The position numbers and the translations under genes were made by a program. Positions 44,546 to 52,980 of a DNA stretch of 64,000 nt are shown here, in pieces (the first letter of the stretch is position 1; every line of letters begins with the position of its first letter). Origin of the DNA: JAZDOK01 sp043798715 (lineage in GTDB: Bacteria > Vulcanimicrobiota > JAZDOK01); assembly GCA_043798715.1 (NCBI GenBank), contig JAZDOK010000100.1, positions 211,598-275,597 of the forward strand. Direction: 5' to 3'. Under the pieces are notes generated by a model, which was not told the DNA's origin, ran no database searches, and saw only the letters and a program-made list of their open reading frames with translations.

Positions 44546-47254
44546 ATGGACCGAAACGGAACAGGTGAAAACAGGCGGCCGAATCCGGACGACCTGCTCG
44601 CCCAGACGAAAAAGGAAACCCGGGGACGCCTCACGATATTCCTCGGGGCCGCGGCCGGCGTGGGAAAGACCTTCGCCATGCTGGAGGCCGCCCACGAGCG
44701 TATAAACGAGGGGGTGGACCTGGTCGTCGGCTGGGTCGAGACCCATGGAAGGCCGGAGACCGGGGCACTTCTAGAGGGACTGCCTGCCGTCCCTCTGAAA
44801 AGCCTGGAATACCGCGATCATACTTATCATGAAATGGATTTGGACGCTCTGCTGACGCGCCGACCCGCCCTCGCCCTGGTGGACGAACTGGCCCACACCA
44901 ACATCACGGGCTCCCGCCACGTGCGGCGTTTTCAGGATGTCGAAGAACTTCTGGAACAGGGCATCAGCGTCTATACTACCGTCAATATCCAGCATATCGA
45001 GAGCCTCAACGACATCGTCGCGCAGATCACAGGAGTCAGGGTGCGGGAGACCGTTCCCGACCGCTTCATTGAGGAAGCCGATCAGATTCACCTCATTGAC
45101 GTTCCACCCGAAGATCTGATCCAGCGCCTGAATGAGGGAAAGGTCTATGTCCCCGAGCAGGCGCAGCAGGCTCTCCGGAAATTCTTCCGTCCCGGCAACA
45201 TAAACGCTCTTCGGGAGCTGGCTCTTCGTTTTACGGCCCAGCGCGTGGATCATGAAATGGATCAGTACATGCGGGTTCATGCCATCGAGGGCCCCTGGCC
45301 GGCGGGGGAACGGATCATGGCCTGCATAAGCTCCAGCCCCTTTTCCGCTCACGTCATTCGAACCGCCCGGCGCATGGCCGCCGGACTCAAAGCGGAATGG
45401 CTGGTGGCCTACGTAGAAACACCGGACTTATTGAGGGATGACGAAGTCCGCCGGGAGCAACTCACTCAGAATCTTCGCCTGGCCGAGGAGCTGGGAGCCG
45501 AGATCGTGCGGCTTTCGGGAGAGGACGTCGCGGAGGAACTCCTGGCCCTCTCCCGCCACCGGAACGTCACCCAGATCGTCATCGGGAAGCCTCTTCACTC
45601 CAATCTTTGGGAAATCTGGAACCGCTCACCGGTGGACAAGATCATTCGCGGCAGCCACGGGATAAGCGTTCACGTCATCTCAGGCAAACCGAAAATTAAA
45701 AACGGCCGAAGTCCGGCTCCGGCGGCGCGCTCCCGGCGCTCTCCCATTAAATCCTATATCTGGACCATCGCCATGGTCTTCCTGGCGACCCTGATCAATC
45801 ACCTTCACTCCGACCCCGTCAACATCGTTCTCCTCTATCTTTTGCCCGTCATCCTAAGCGCCACGTTTCTTGGACGCGGGCCCTCCCTCCTGGCTTCCGT
45901 CCTGGGACTCCTCTTCTTTGATTTCTTTTTCATCCCCCCGTTCCTGAGTTTTTCCGTTGCCGACCTCCGTTACTTCGTCAGCCTCGCTGTTTTCCTTGTT
46001 GTTTCTCTGACGACGAGCAGTTTGGCCGCAAAGTTGAGAGACCAGGTGGAGATGGCCCGGCAGCGGGAATTGCGGATCTCCGCTCTCTACGGCCTTAGTC
46101 GCAAGATCGCAGTGGAAACGGATCTGGAAGGCGTTCTAAAAAAAGCAGCCGAATCCGTTGCTGAAACGATTGACGGGAAAGCCCTGATCTTCGCCCCGGA
46201 TGAAACGGGAAAACTCAAGACCTACACCGCGGATCCGGCCCTGGAATCGGTTTTTAACGAGAACGAATGGGCCGTGGCCCGGTGGGTCTTCGAGCACGGT
46301 CAACTGGCCGGCCGGGGAACCGACACCTTCCGGGGGGTGGAATGGCTATACCTTCCCCTCATGGCGGACGAGAAGTGCGTGGGCGTGCTTGGAGTCCGCC
46401 CGAAATACTTCGAACAGCACTTGTCCCCGGAACAACACCGCCTGCTGGAAGCCTTTGCGAATCTCACGGCTCTGGCCCTGGTCCGCCTGACACTCTCCCA
46501 GGAGGCCCAGCACAGCCGCAACCTGGAGCAGTCGGAAAAACTCCGCACGGCCCTCTTTAACTCAATCTCCCACGAATTGCGAACCCCCCTGGCTTTCATC
46601 CAGGGCGCCGTCACCAGCCTGCTGGACGACAGGACTTCCTACAGCCGGGAAGATTCTCAGGCTTTTCTCCAGACCATCAAGGAGGGTACTCTTCGGATGA
46701 ACCGGCTGGTGGAAAATCTTCTGGACATGGCCCGCCTGGAGAGCGGCGCGCTTCGCCTCAAGTGGGAGTGGTGCGACATCGAAGAGCTCGTGGGCGTGGC
46801 TCTTAGAAGACTCCGGGATTCTCTGAAAGATCGTCCCCTTAAGATCCAGATTGAGCAGGGCCTGCCTCTTGTCAAGGCGGACTTGACTCTGATCGAGCAG
46901 GTTCTGGTCAATATTTTGGATAATGCCGCCAAACATTCGCCGCCCGGGAGCAAAATTTCAATCTACTCACGCCGGGAAGGTGATTCTCTCAGAGTCGCTA
47001 TCGCCGATCAGGGTCCCGGTATCCCTGAGGCCGATCGGGAAAGAATTTTCGATAAGTTTTACCGGGTCTATTCTCCGCACCAGGTGAGTGGAACCGGGCT
47101 TGGACTCTCCATCTGCAAGGGGATCGTCGAGGCCCACGGAGGGAGAATCTGGGTGGAAACACGCCCGGGGGGAGGAAGCGTCTTCGTCTTCACCCTCCCT
47201 TTAAATGAGAGCCCCCCTCCCGGAGTCCCGAACGGAAAGGAGTCCGGCCTATGA
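44546..47254 (+). CDS. kdpD: KdpD sensor histidine kinase
   Basis: KdpD senses K+ limitation or ionic strength and phosphorylates KdpE. The 902 residues have the family layout: N-terminal KdpD domain with a Walker-like GAAAGVGKT (about 33-41) and DELAHTN, a USP-like domain (about 255-375), four closely spaced helices (DUF4118, about 405-495), a GAF domain (about 520-650), HisKA with FNSISHELRTPL (His676) and an HATPase domain with NxxxNAAKHS and GTGLGLSICKGI. The order kdpFABC-amt-porin-kdpDE places the regulators on the same transcript as their targets. Overlaps kdpE by 4 bases. Confidence 0.97.
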   Translation: MDRNGTGENRRPNPDDLLAQTKKETRGRLTIFLGAAAGVGKTFAMLEAAHERINEGVDLVVGWVETHGRPETGALLEGLPAVPLKSLEYRDHTYHEMDLDALLTRRPALALVDELAHTNITGSRHVRRFQDVEELLEQGISVYTTVNIQHIESLNDIVAQITGVRVRETVPDRFIEEADQIHLIDVPPEDLIQRLNEGKVYVPEQAQQALRKFFRPGNINALRELALRFTAQRVDHEMDQYMRVHAIEGPWPAGERIMACISSSPFSAHVIRTARRMAAGLKAEWLVAYVETPDLLRDDEVRREQLTQNLRLAEELGAEIVRLSGEDVAEELLALSRHRNVTQIVIGKPLHSNLWEIWNRSPVDKIIRGSHGISVHVISGKPKIKNGRSPAPAARSRRSPIKSYIWTIAMVFLATLINHLHSDPVNIVLLYLLPVILSATFLGRGPSLLASVLGLLFFDFFFIPPFLSFSVADLRYFVSLAVFLVVSLTTSSLAAKLRDQVEMARQRELRISALYGLSRKIAVETDLEGVLKKAAESVAETIDGKALIFAPDETGKLKTYTADPALESVFNENEWAVARWVFEHGQLAGRGTDTFRGVEWLYLPLMADEKCVGVLGVRPKYFEQHLSPEQHRLLEAFANLTALALVRLTLSQEAQHSRNLEQSEKLRTALFNSISHELRTPLAFIQGAVTSLLDDRTSYSREDSQAFLQTIKEGTLRMNRLVENLLDMARLESGALRLKWEWCDIEELVGVALRRLRDSLKDRPLKIQIEQGLPLVKADLTLIEQVLVNILDNAAKHSPPGSKISIYSRREGDSLRVAIADQGPGIPEADRERIFDKFYRVYSPHQVSGTGLGLSICKGIVEAHGGRIWVETRPGGGSVFVFTLPLNESPPPGVPNGKESGL

Positions 47255-47976
47255 TACCTAAAGGAGCGCGAGTCCTGGTTATCGACGACGAACTTCCGAT
47301 ACGGCGCCTTTTGAAAGTGGCTCTATCAGCCCACGGCCTGGAAGTTGCGGACGCCGCCAACGGACAGGAGGGCCTGGAGCAGGCCATCCTTTTTCAACCC
47401 GATCTCGTTCTTCTGGACATGGGCCTGCCGGATCTTGATGGGCAGGAGGTCATCCGCCGCCTCCGGGAATGGACGAGCGTCCCGATTATCATTCTCTCCG
47501 TCCGCGAGGGCGAGAACGACAAGATCCAGGCGCTGGATTCAGGAGCGGATGACTATGTGACCAAGCCCTTCAGTATGGGGGAGGTGCTGGCCCGCCTGAG
47601 AGTCGCCCTCAGGCACGCGGCAAAAACCGAGGAAGAGCCCGTCCTGGTGGCGGGCGACCTTTCGATTGATCTGGCGCGCCGCCATGTCGAAGTTGGCGGG
47701 AGAGAAGTCCGTCTGACCCCTACCGAATACGGAATTTTGAAAAATCTGGCTCTCAACGCCGGGAAAATTTTGACCCACCGTCATCTCCTGGAGCTCATAT
47801 GGGGGAAGGAATACGCTGAAGAGACACATTACCTGAGAGTTTACGTCCGCCAGTTGCGACGGAAAATCGAACCAGATCCGGCTCAGCCACGCTATATCCT
47901 GACCGAGCCCGGAGTCGGCTACCGTCTGGCGCTCAAGGATGAAGCGAACACGGATCTGCCGTTTCCCAATCAATGA
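47251..47976 (+). CDS. kdpE: KdpE response regulator
   Basis: A 241-residue OmpR/PhoB-type response regulator. Receiver: DDE at 12-14, phospho-Asp56 in LLDMGLPDLDG, Ser/Thr in IIILSV, Lys in VTKPF. The winged-helix DNA-binding domain (about 130-232) shows VRLTPTEYGILKNLALNAG and VYVRQLRRKIEPDPAQPRYILTEPGVGYRL, read in parts. Phosphorylated by KdpD, it should activate the promoter at about 37391-37458. Overlaps kdpD by four bases. No terminator hairpin is obvious before the next promoter. Confidence 0.97.
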   Translation: MIPKGARVLVIDDELPIRRLLKVALSAHGLEVADAANGQEGLEQAILFQPDLVLLDMGLPDLDGQEVIRRLREWTSVPIIILSVREGENDKIQALDSGADDYVTKPFSMGEVLARLRVALRHAAKTEEEPVLVAGDLSIDLARRHVEVGGREVRLTPTEYGILKNLALNAGKILTHRHLLELIWGKEYAEETHYLRVYVRQLRRKIEPDPAQPRYILTEPGVGYRLALKDEANTDLPFPNQ

Positions 47977-48057
47977 TTCCCATGAAAAAGGGCGGCAAGG
48001 TGCATATAGGTCAGAATAACCGAAATTATGAACAGAATGTTAACATTTTGAAATTAT

Positions 48058-48087
48058 TTGCTACTCCGGCTTTTATTATGCTACAAT
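48058..48087 (+). promoter_or_regulatory. Candidate promoter of the clostripain-like gene
   Basis: TTGCTA (48058-48063), 18-base spacer, TACAAT (48082-48087). The gene starts at 48123 behind GAAGGGAG. Moderately good match to sigma-70 consensus. Confidence 0.4.
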
Positions 48088-48122
48088 AGGGCCAGAGTTC
48101 ATACAGAGAAGGGAGACTGATA

Positions 48123-49496
48123 ATGGATATTAAGGCAACGAATGGATATCCGGAACCGATTGGTTCGAAAGTTGGAGCGTCCAGCGCTCCCGTAAAGAAG
48201 GAAACCCCAGCCGCAGAAGTCAAAGACAGCGTGGTGCTCGGCGGGAAAGTGGACGACGTCCAGGCAAAACCGCACAAGAAGTGGCTCTTCTTAAATTACG
48301 TCGCCGCCGACTGCAATCTGACCGAGTACCAGATGGGCAACCTCGACCAGCAGGAGATGGTGGGCTCGGATAAAAACACCCATATCGCCGCCTTCATAGA
48401 CATAGGGGATAAGAACAATTCCTTTGGAGAAAAATGGCAGGACTGCCGCCAGTACTACATCACCAAGGACAGCGAGCAGGGCAAGCTCAACTCGGAAGTG
48501 GTAAAGGAATACGGCCCCACCGACATGGCCAGCCCCAAGACCCTGAAAGATTTTCTGGTGGACGCAGTAAAACGCTATCCGGCGGACCATGTCGCTCTTA
48601 TTCTCAACGATCACGGCGGCGGATTCACCGGCGCCATGTACGACGACGGCTCCGGCGGCTTCATGACCGTGCCCAAGATCCGCCAGGCCATCGAGGATGC
48701 AGAAAAAATCACGGGCAAAAAGCTCGACATCATCGGGATGGACGCCTGCCTGATGGGCGAAACAGAGGTGGCCTACGAACTGAAAGACTCCGCAAAGTAC
48801 CTTCTGGCCTCGGAGGAGAGCGAGGGCGGAGCCGGCTGGTCCTACGATTCCATGCTGGGCGGCAAGACCCTGAGCACCTCCATCCAAAAACTCCAGAAGG
48901 CTTTAAAGAGCCGGATCGAAGTGGGCCCGGAGGAATTCTCCAAGATCGTCGTTGATGTAAACAGAAAGCACAGTGAAGATATTCCTACTTTCTCCGCCAC
49001 CGATCTTTCCAAGATGAACATCCTTAAAGACTCGGTCAACACTCTGGCCGAAGCCATGCTGGCTTCCAAGGACAAGGCCAACATCCGCACCGCCATCTCC
49101 AAATCCGAAAATTACGGAAGCGGCTACACGCCGTACAAGGATCTCAGGGACGTGGTGGACATGGCCAACAAGATGATCGAAACGAGCAAGGACAAGGCAG
49201 TTAAAGAGGCCGCCAAGGCACTGATTGAATCATTAGGGACGGTTGTCCTGGCCAACGAAAACGATCCGAGCGCTCACCCCGAATCTCACGGCCTGAGTAT
49301 CTATGCTCCCACCCGGGCCTCCGGTCAGCTTGGCTACGGATACAACGAGCTCAGCTTCCCCAAGGACACCAAGTGGGACGAGGCCATTCTCAGTCTCTCC
49401 AAGCCCTCTTCCGAGGGAGACGGCTCTCAGCCGGCCAAGCCGGTTGCGGATCGTCCGGACACCTGGCCGGATGGCACCCCGTTCCCGAAGAAATAA
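48123..49496 (+). CDS. Clostripain-family (C11) cysteine peptidase-like protein
   Basis: A 457-residue protein of the clostripain (C11) clan CD family. The catalytic dyad is visible: His164 in LILNDHGGGF and Cys209 in GMDACLMGE, with ASEESEGGAGW forming the S1 region. Clostripain cleaves after Arg. The residues before the domain (about 1-55) are polar and Pro/Lys-rich, without a recognisable signal peptide, which is unusual since most C11 enzymes are exported. The C-terminus is Pro-rich (SSEGDGSQPAKPVADRP). It is alone, with its own promoter and a strong terminator. Substrate and location unknown. Confidence 0.87.
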   Translation: MDIKATNGYPEPIGSKVGASSAPVKKETPAAEVKDSVVLGGKVDDVQAKPHKKWLFLNYVAADCNLTEYQMGNLDQQEMVGSDKNTHIAAFIDIGDKNNSFGEKWQDCRQYYITKDSEQGKLNSEVVKEYGPTDMASPKTLKDFLVDAVKRYPADHVALILNDHGGGFTGAMYDDGSGGFMTVPKIRQAIEDAEKITGKKLDIIGMDACLMGETEVAYELKDSAKYLLASEESEGGAGWSYDSMLGGKTLSTSIQKLQKALKSRIEVGPEEFSKIVVDVNRKHSEDIPTFSATDLSKMNILKDSVNTLAEAMLASKDKANIRTAISKSENYGSGYTPYKDLRDVVDMANKMIETSKDKAVKEAAKALIESLGTVVLANENDPSAHPESHGLSIYAPTRASGQLGYGYNELSFPKDTKWDEAILSLSKPSSEGDGSQPAKPVADRPDTWPDGTPFPKK

Positions 49497-49519
49497 TAAT
49501 TCAGAGCTTTTTCGATTTA

Positions 49520-49559
49520 AAAGCCAGCCCCGCCATCGGCGGGGCTGGCTTTGTGTTTT
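49520..49559 (+). terminator. Rho-independent terminator after the clostripain-like gene
   Basis: A 15-base-pair hairpin, AAAGCCAGCCCCGCC (49520-49534) with its complement at 49538-49552 and an ATC loop, followed by GTGTTTTG. It lies 23 bases after the stop. Confidence 0.9.
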
Positions 49560-49738
49560 GGGCGTAGCAGTAGAGGCAGGCGTGGAGACACTCCTGCCGG
49601 TAAGAGCCGATATTCCGGGCCAAGATAGCAGGATATTGGCATCTGTCAAAAGAAAAAACGAAGCAGCGGTATAGCAGCAGTCTATTATGGTACACAATGT
49701 AAGCAAGCCGGGAAGAATTTGCGTGGAGGGAATTCAGG

Positions 49739-50578
49739 GTGCGTTCGAGGAAAGCGAAGTTCACGTTTCTTATTCTGATTCTGGCGATTCTTCTGGGGCT
49801 CGGCGCCTGGGCGGTAAGAGCGGCTCCGGCAAGCGACCGGAAGATCATCACGAATTCAAAGGATGGCTCAGAGTTGATCTTGATTCCGGCAGGGGAATTT
49901 ATCATGGGGGCTCCGGATGAAGAGGGATACGACAATGAGCACCCCCGGCACCGGGTAAATCTTTCCGCCTATTACATCGGGAAGTACGAAGTAACGAATA
50001 AGCAGTTTGCGAAATTTGTACAAGAGACGGGTTTCAATGCGCAAGGTAATTGGAAGGGTTGCTATAATCCCAAGACGGCGGATCATCCTGTCGTATCCGT
50101 AACATGGAATGACGCTGAAGCTTACTGCGATTGGGCGGGATTGCGTCTTCCGACGGAGGCGGAGTGGGAAAAGGCAGCTCGGGGGACGGAGGATCGAAAA
50201 TATCCGTGGGGAGACAAATGGGATGTGAAGCGGTGCAATAGCCGGAACGGGCCGAAGCTTTCGGGAATGGCGAATATGGGCTGTGGCCGGGGCACTCTAC
50301 CGGTCGGCTCTTTTCCCTCGGGAGCTTCTCCTTATGGCTGCCTGGATATGGCGGGAAATGTGTGGGAGTGGTGCAGTGACTGGTATGATGCGGATTACTA
50401 TTTAAGTTTGCATTCTTCCGACCCGCAGGGTTCCGGCAGCGGAAGAGATCGTGTCCTTCGCGGCGGCTCGTGGCTCAATGCCGATCCAGGATGCTTGCGC
50501 ACCGCCAACCGCAACAGGAACGCTCCCGACGACTGGGTCAACTTCGTAGGGTTCAGGGCTGCGCGTGACGTTCCGTAG
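49739..50578 (+). CDS. Exported formylglycine-generating-enzyme (SUMF1/FGE-sulfatase) domain protein
   Basis: A 279-residue protein. GTG start with a GGAGGG site about 10 bases upstream; signal/anchor (FTFLILILAILLGLGAWAV, about 9-27, cut near VRAAPA). The rest is a single FGE-sulfatase domain: LILIPAGEFIMGAPDEEGYDNEHPRH, YYIGKYEVTNKQFAKF, HPVVSVTWNDAEAYCDWAG, RLPTEAEWEKAARG, GNVWEWCSDWY and RVLRGGSW (each read in parts). True FGEs need a specific Cys pair near the C-terminus; I see only a single Cys in that region (PGCLRTA), so it is likely a non-catalytic or differently acting member, as is common for secreted versions. Its stop lies inside the 50577-50600 palindrome. Confidence 0.88.
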   Translation: MRSRKAKFTFLILILAILLGLGAWAVRAAPASDRKIITNSKDGSELILIPAGEFIMGAPDEEGYDNEHPRHRVNLSAYYIGKYEVTNKQFAKFVQETGFNAQGNWKGCYNPKTADHPVVSVTWNDAEAYCDWAGLRLPTEAEWEKAARGTEDRKYPWGDKWDVKRCNSRNGPKLSGMANMGCGRGTLPVGSFPSGASPYGCLDMAGNVWEWCSDWYDADYYLSLHSSDPQGSGSGRDRVLRGGSWLNADPGCLRTANRNRNAPDDWVNFVGFRAARDVP

Positions 50579-50600
50579 GGGCGGTTCGCGAACCGCCCCT
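50577..50600. repeat. REP-like GC-rich palindrome, second copy
   Basis: A perfect 24-base palindrome, AGGGGCGGTTCG (50577-50588) and its complement (50589-50600), followed on the plus strand by GCTTTTTA. It lies between converging genes, as does the related palindrome at 14893-14919. Shared core is GGGGCGG...CCGCCCC. With the T-run it may terminate the FGE-like gene. Confidence 0.78.
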
Positions 50601-50605
50601 GCTTT

Positions 50606-51832
50606 TTACCGCGCCCATGAGGGCTCCGTGTTGTTGCAGCAGGTCTGGGTAAGACGCTCGATGGCCGGAGAAATTGCGCCCTCTTCTGACTGTTCCAGTT
50701 TGATCACATAGAGTTCCGAGTTGGGGGCATCCTTATCCGCCCAGACCAGAATGTCTTTTGAATCAAGCGACCAGGCCGGGTCACCGAGTCGGCAGTCAAA
50801 TTCCGTTACCGGCTTTTGATTTTCACCATCGGGATTCATGACGTACACCTGAGAGCTCCCATCTCGCGTTGAAATAAAGGCGATATATTTCCCGTCAGGG
50901 GAATACCTTGGCGCAAGGTCCCAGCCGCGGCTCTGGGTGAGTTTCCTTTGCCCTCCGCCATCCGCCTCCATGGCGTATATCTCCAGGTCTCCTTCCCGCG
51001 ATGAGACAAAGATGAGCCTGTTCCCATCCGGTGAAAAACGGGGACAGGTCTCATGGCTGATAGATCCGGTCAGGTTTCTTTTTTCGCTTCCATCTTTTTT
51101 TATCGTGAATATCTGAGAATATCCACGCTCATTGGCTGAAAAAGCGATGGTTTTGCCATCCGGAGACCAGGCGGGGGAGTGAGCCCCCAGAGGAAAGTCG
51201 GTGAGCCGGACCGCGGGGGCACCCGACTTCTCAGGGCCTTCCAGCGTTCTCTCGCTGAAATTTCCGTCCCCAATGATTCCAATCGCCATCAGGTAGATCT
51301 GCGGGACTTTTTCACGGTTTGAAACAAAAAGAAGCTGTCTCCCATCCGGAGAAAGCGCTGGCTCCTCATCCGAGGCGGGATTCCTGGTGACATTGACCCC
51401 TTCTCCTCCGTCCGCACTCATGATAAAAATTTCCTTATTTTTCTCTTTATCCGAGACATAGGCGATTCTCCCGGAAGTGGCTCTTTTGAGCGAAACGAGG
51501 GAAAAGATTTTTCCGTCGGGAGATTGGACTTTAACTTCAAGAAACTTGAGCTTGCGAAGAGCAGGTTCTTTTGAATAAGCCTTAAGAGATACTCGAAAGC
51601 GAAAGTCCGAGAGGAATCCCTGGAAACTGCCTTCTTCTTCTTTGATGCACGAGGCCGGGAGACAAATGAGTTCTTCCATTTTCTCCTGGGCCAGGAAGGC
51701 GCAGATGGTGGAGATTTTGGCGCGCTTTAAGCCCCGGATCCCGTAAGTGAAGAGCTGCACTATAGTGAGAGTAACGATGAGGAGAAGCCCGAGGGAGATG
51801 ATGACTTCCGGGAGGGTAAAGCCCTTCCTCAT
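50606..51832 (-). CDS. Type IV prepilin-like protein fused to a TolB-like beta-propeller
   Basis: A 408-residue protein with a canonical prepilin signal, MRKG/FTLPEVIISLGLLL (Glu5 of the mature chain present), followed by the long N-terminal helix. After a pseudopilin-like region (to about 120), residues about 125-405 form five to six WD40-like/PD40 TolB-type blades, each with S-P-D-G-x-x-I/L-x-F (PALSPDGRQLLFVS, PAWSPDGKTIAFSA, PRFSPDGNRLIFVS, PRYSPDGKYIAFIS). Propellers of this kind bind partners in the periplasm. A pilin tip carrying a propeller is unusual. It overlaps the upstream pseudopilin gene by four bases; third gene of a three-gene pseudopilin set on the minus strand. Confidence 0.85.
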   Translation of the reverse strand: MRKGFTLPEVIISLGLLLIVTLTIVQLFTYGIRGLKRAKISTICAFLAQEKMEELICLPASCIKEEEGSFQGFLSDFRFRVSLKAYSKEPALRKLKFLEVKVQSPDGKIFSLVSLKRATSGRIAYVSDKEKNKEIFIMSADGGEGVNVTRNPASDEEPALSPDGRQLLFVSNREKVPQIYLMAIGIIGDGNFSERTLEGPEKSGAPAVRLTDFPLGAHSPAWSPDGKTIAFSANERGYSQIFTIKKDGSEKRNLTGSISHETCPRFSPDGNRLIFVSSREGDLEIYAMEADGGGQRKLTQSRGWDLAPRYSPDGKYIAFISTRDGSSQVYVMNPDGENQKPVTEFDCRLGDPAWSLDSKDILVWADKDAPNSELYVIKLEQSEEGAISPAIERLTQTCCNNTEPSWAR

Positions 51833-52440
51833 TCCGAAAAACCTCGCTTGATTCGCACTTTGGTTTCAAGAGGGAGTTCATCCCCCACGGCAGGATAGGC
51901 CCTCATCTCAAGAAACTCATCCGTGTCTCTTCGAAGAAACCGGATTCCCATGAGAGCAGTGTCGTGGCCGATGGGACAAAATGGTTTTTTAAGCTTAAGC
52001 CTTGAGAGAAATGTAGGTGGATCTTCGGGGTAGATGACGATCCGGGAGTTCTCCTGGGGGTCGGCGGTAGGCGCCGGAGCTATCTCATAGATCGCTCTCT
52101 GGATTGTCTTTGTTCTTTGCTCCAGGGTATAGGCGATGAGTTCCTTCTTTTCTCCCTGCCCCATGAGAAAGATAAAGGGCGGTGTCTCGTCTTTCTTGGG
52201 ATAGAAGGGAGCTTTAAGGTCTTCTTCATTCTCGGGGAAGTAGATCTCTTCGCACATGCGAAGCTCCCTGGCGATGAGGGCGGCCCCGATTGCGACGTGG
52301 CGGAAGAGGGGGGCTTTCTCCTGGTTCTGCCGGTAGGCTTTCACACATTGAAAAAAGCACTTTGAAGCCATCGCCATGAGGAGCAGAAAAAGCCCCATGG
52401 CCACCAAAAGCTCGGGGAGGCTCATGCCTTTACTTCTCAT
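51829..52440 (-). CDS. Prepilin-type pseudopilin (PulJ/GspJ-like)
   Basis: A 203-residue protein with prepilin cleavage motif MRSKG/MSLPELLVAMGLFLLL, Glu5 present, and a long hydrophobic helix. The rest is a mixed fold rich in charged residues (AALIARELRMCEE, LMGIRFLRRDTDEF), of the size and order seen in minor pseudopilins of GspJ/PilW type. It overlaps both neighbours (12 bases or less), so the three pseudopilin genes are coupled. A prepilin peptidase and the assembly ATPase are not in the window. Confidence 0.82.
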   Translation of the reverse strand: MRSKGMSLPELLVAMGLFLLLMAMASKCFFQCVKAYRQNQEKAPLFRHVAIGAALIARELRMCEEIYFPENEEDLKAPFYPKKDETPPFIFLMGQGEKKELIAYTLEQRTKTIQRAIYEIAPAPTADPQENSRIVIYPEDPPTFLSRLKLKKPFCPIGHDTALMGIRFLRRDTDEFLEMRAYPAVGDELPLETKVRIKRGFSE

Positions 52441-52828
52441 ACCACTTTTCCAGGTCGCCTCCAGGGGCGATGATTATTCTCTGAGCGATAATCTTATTAT
52501 CCGTGCCGCTGATTATTCCCTTGAAGATGAGGTCCCCTGTAGCCTCATCTCTCTGGATGCGGCAGAGTTGATTATTATTACTGGGCGGGATAGAGAGCTT
52601 CTCGCTCAGTTTCCCGGTGGCTTTGAAGTATTCCATCCCCGACTGAGCCAAGTAGAAGGCCTGGATGGACATCTTCTGCCGGCCTGCGAAATAATAATCG
52701 GCTGATAGGAGGTTGAGAAACGAGAGCCCCAGGATAAGGAGAATAACGGAGAGCCAGAGGACAGTGATGAGAGCCATGCCGCGTTTGAGTGAAGAGTGAG
52801 CCGTGAACAGGAAGCAGTTAAATGGCAT
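52430..52828 (-). CDS. GspK/PilX-like minor pseudopilin, 132 aa
   Basis: A 132-residue protein. The segment KRG/MALITVLWLSVILLILGLSF has the prepilin-like start and helix but lacks Glu5, as in GspK/PilX proteins, which sit at the pseudopilus tip. QAFYLAQSGMEYFKATG downstream is characteristic of the PilX/GspK N-terminal region (AxxxAxxGxE). GspK proteins are usually about 300 residues, so this is a short form. First of three overlapping genes; start at 52828 with GGAGG just upstream. Confidence 0.78.
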   Translation of the reverse strand: MPFNCFLFTAHSSLKRGMALITVLWLSVILLILGLSFLNLLSADYYFAGRQKMSIQAFYLAQSGMEYFKATGKLSEKLSIPPSNNNQLCRIQRDEATGDLIFKGIISGTDNKIIAQRIIIAPGGDLEKWYEK

Positions 52829-52980
52829 GACTTACCTCCGAAAAGAGTATTCTTTTTTTAAGGTTTAACTTCCTCCAATTACTATTTGGAAAAAAGTTAG
52901 GCCGAGGAAGGAATTGCATGAACACTGGCGAATAAAATTAGAACGGGAGCCTCCATCCTATCCTGAAACGGGGGTATTCG

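Noticed and set aside
49575..49598. Small hairpin GGCAGG...CCTGCC after the clostripain terminator
   Set aside because: Short stem with no T-run or context; likely chance.
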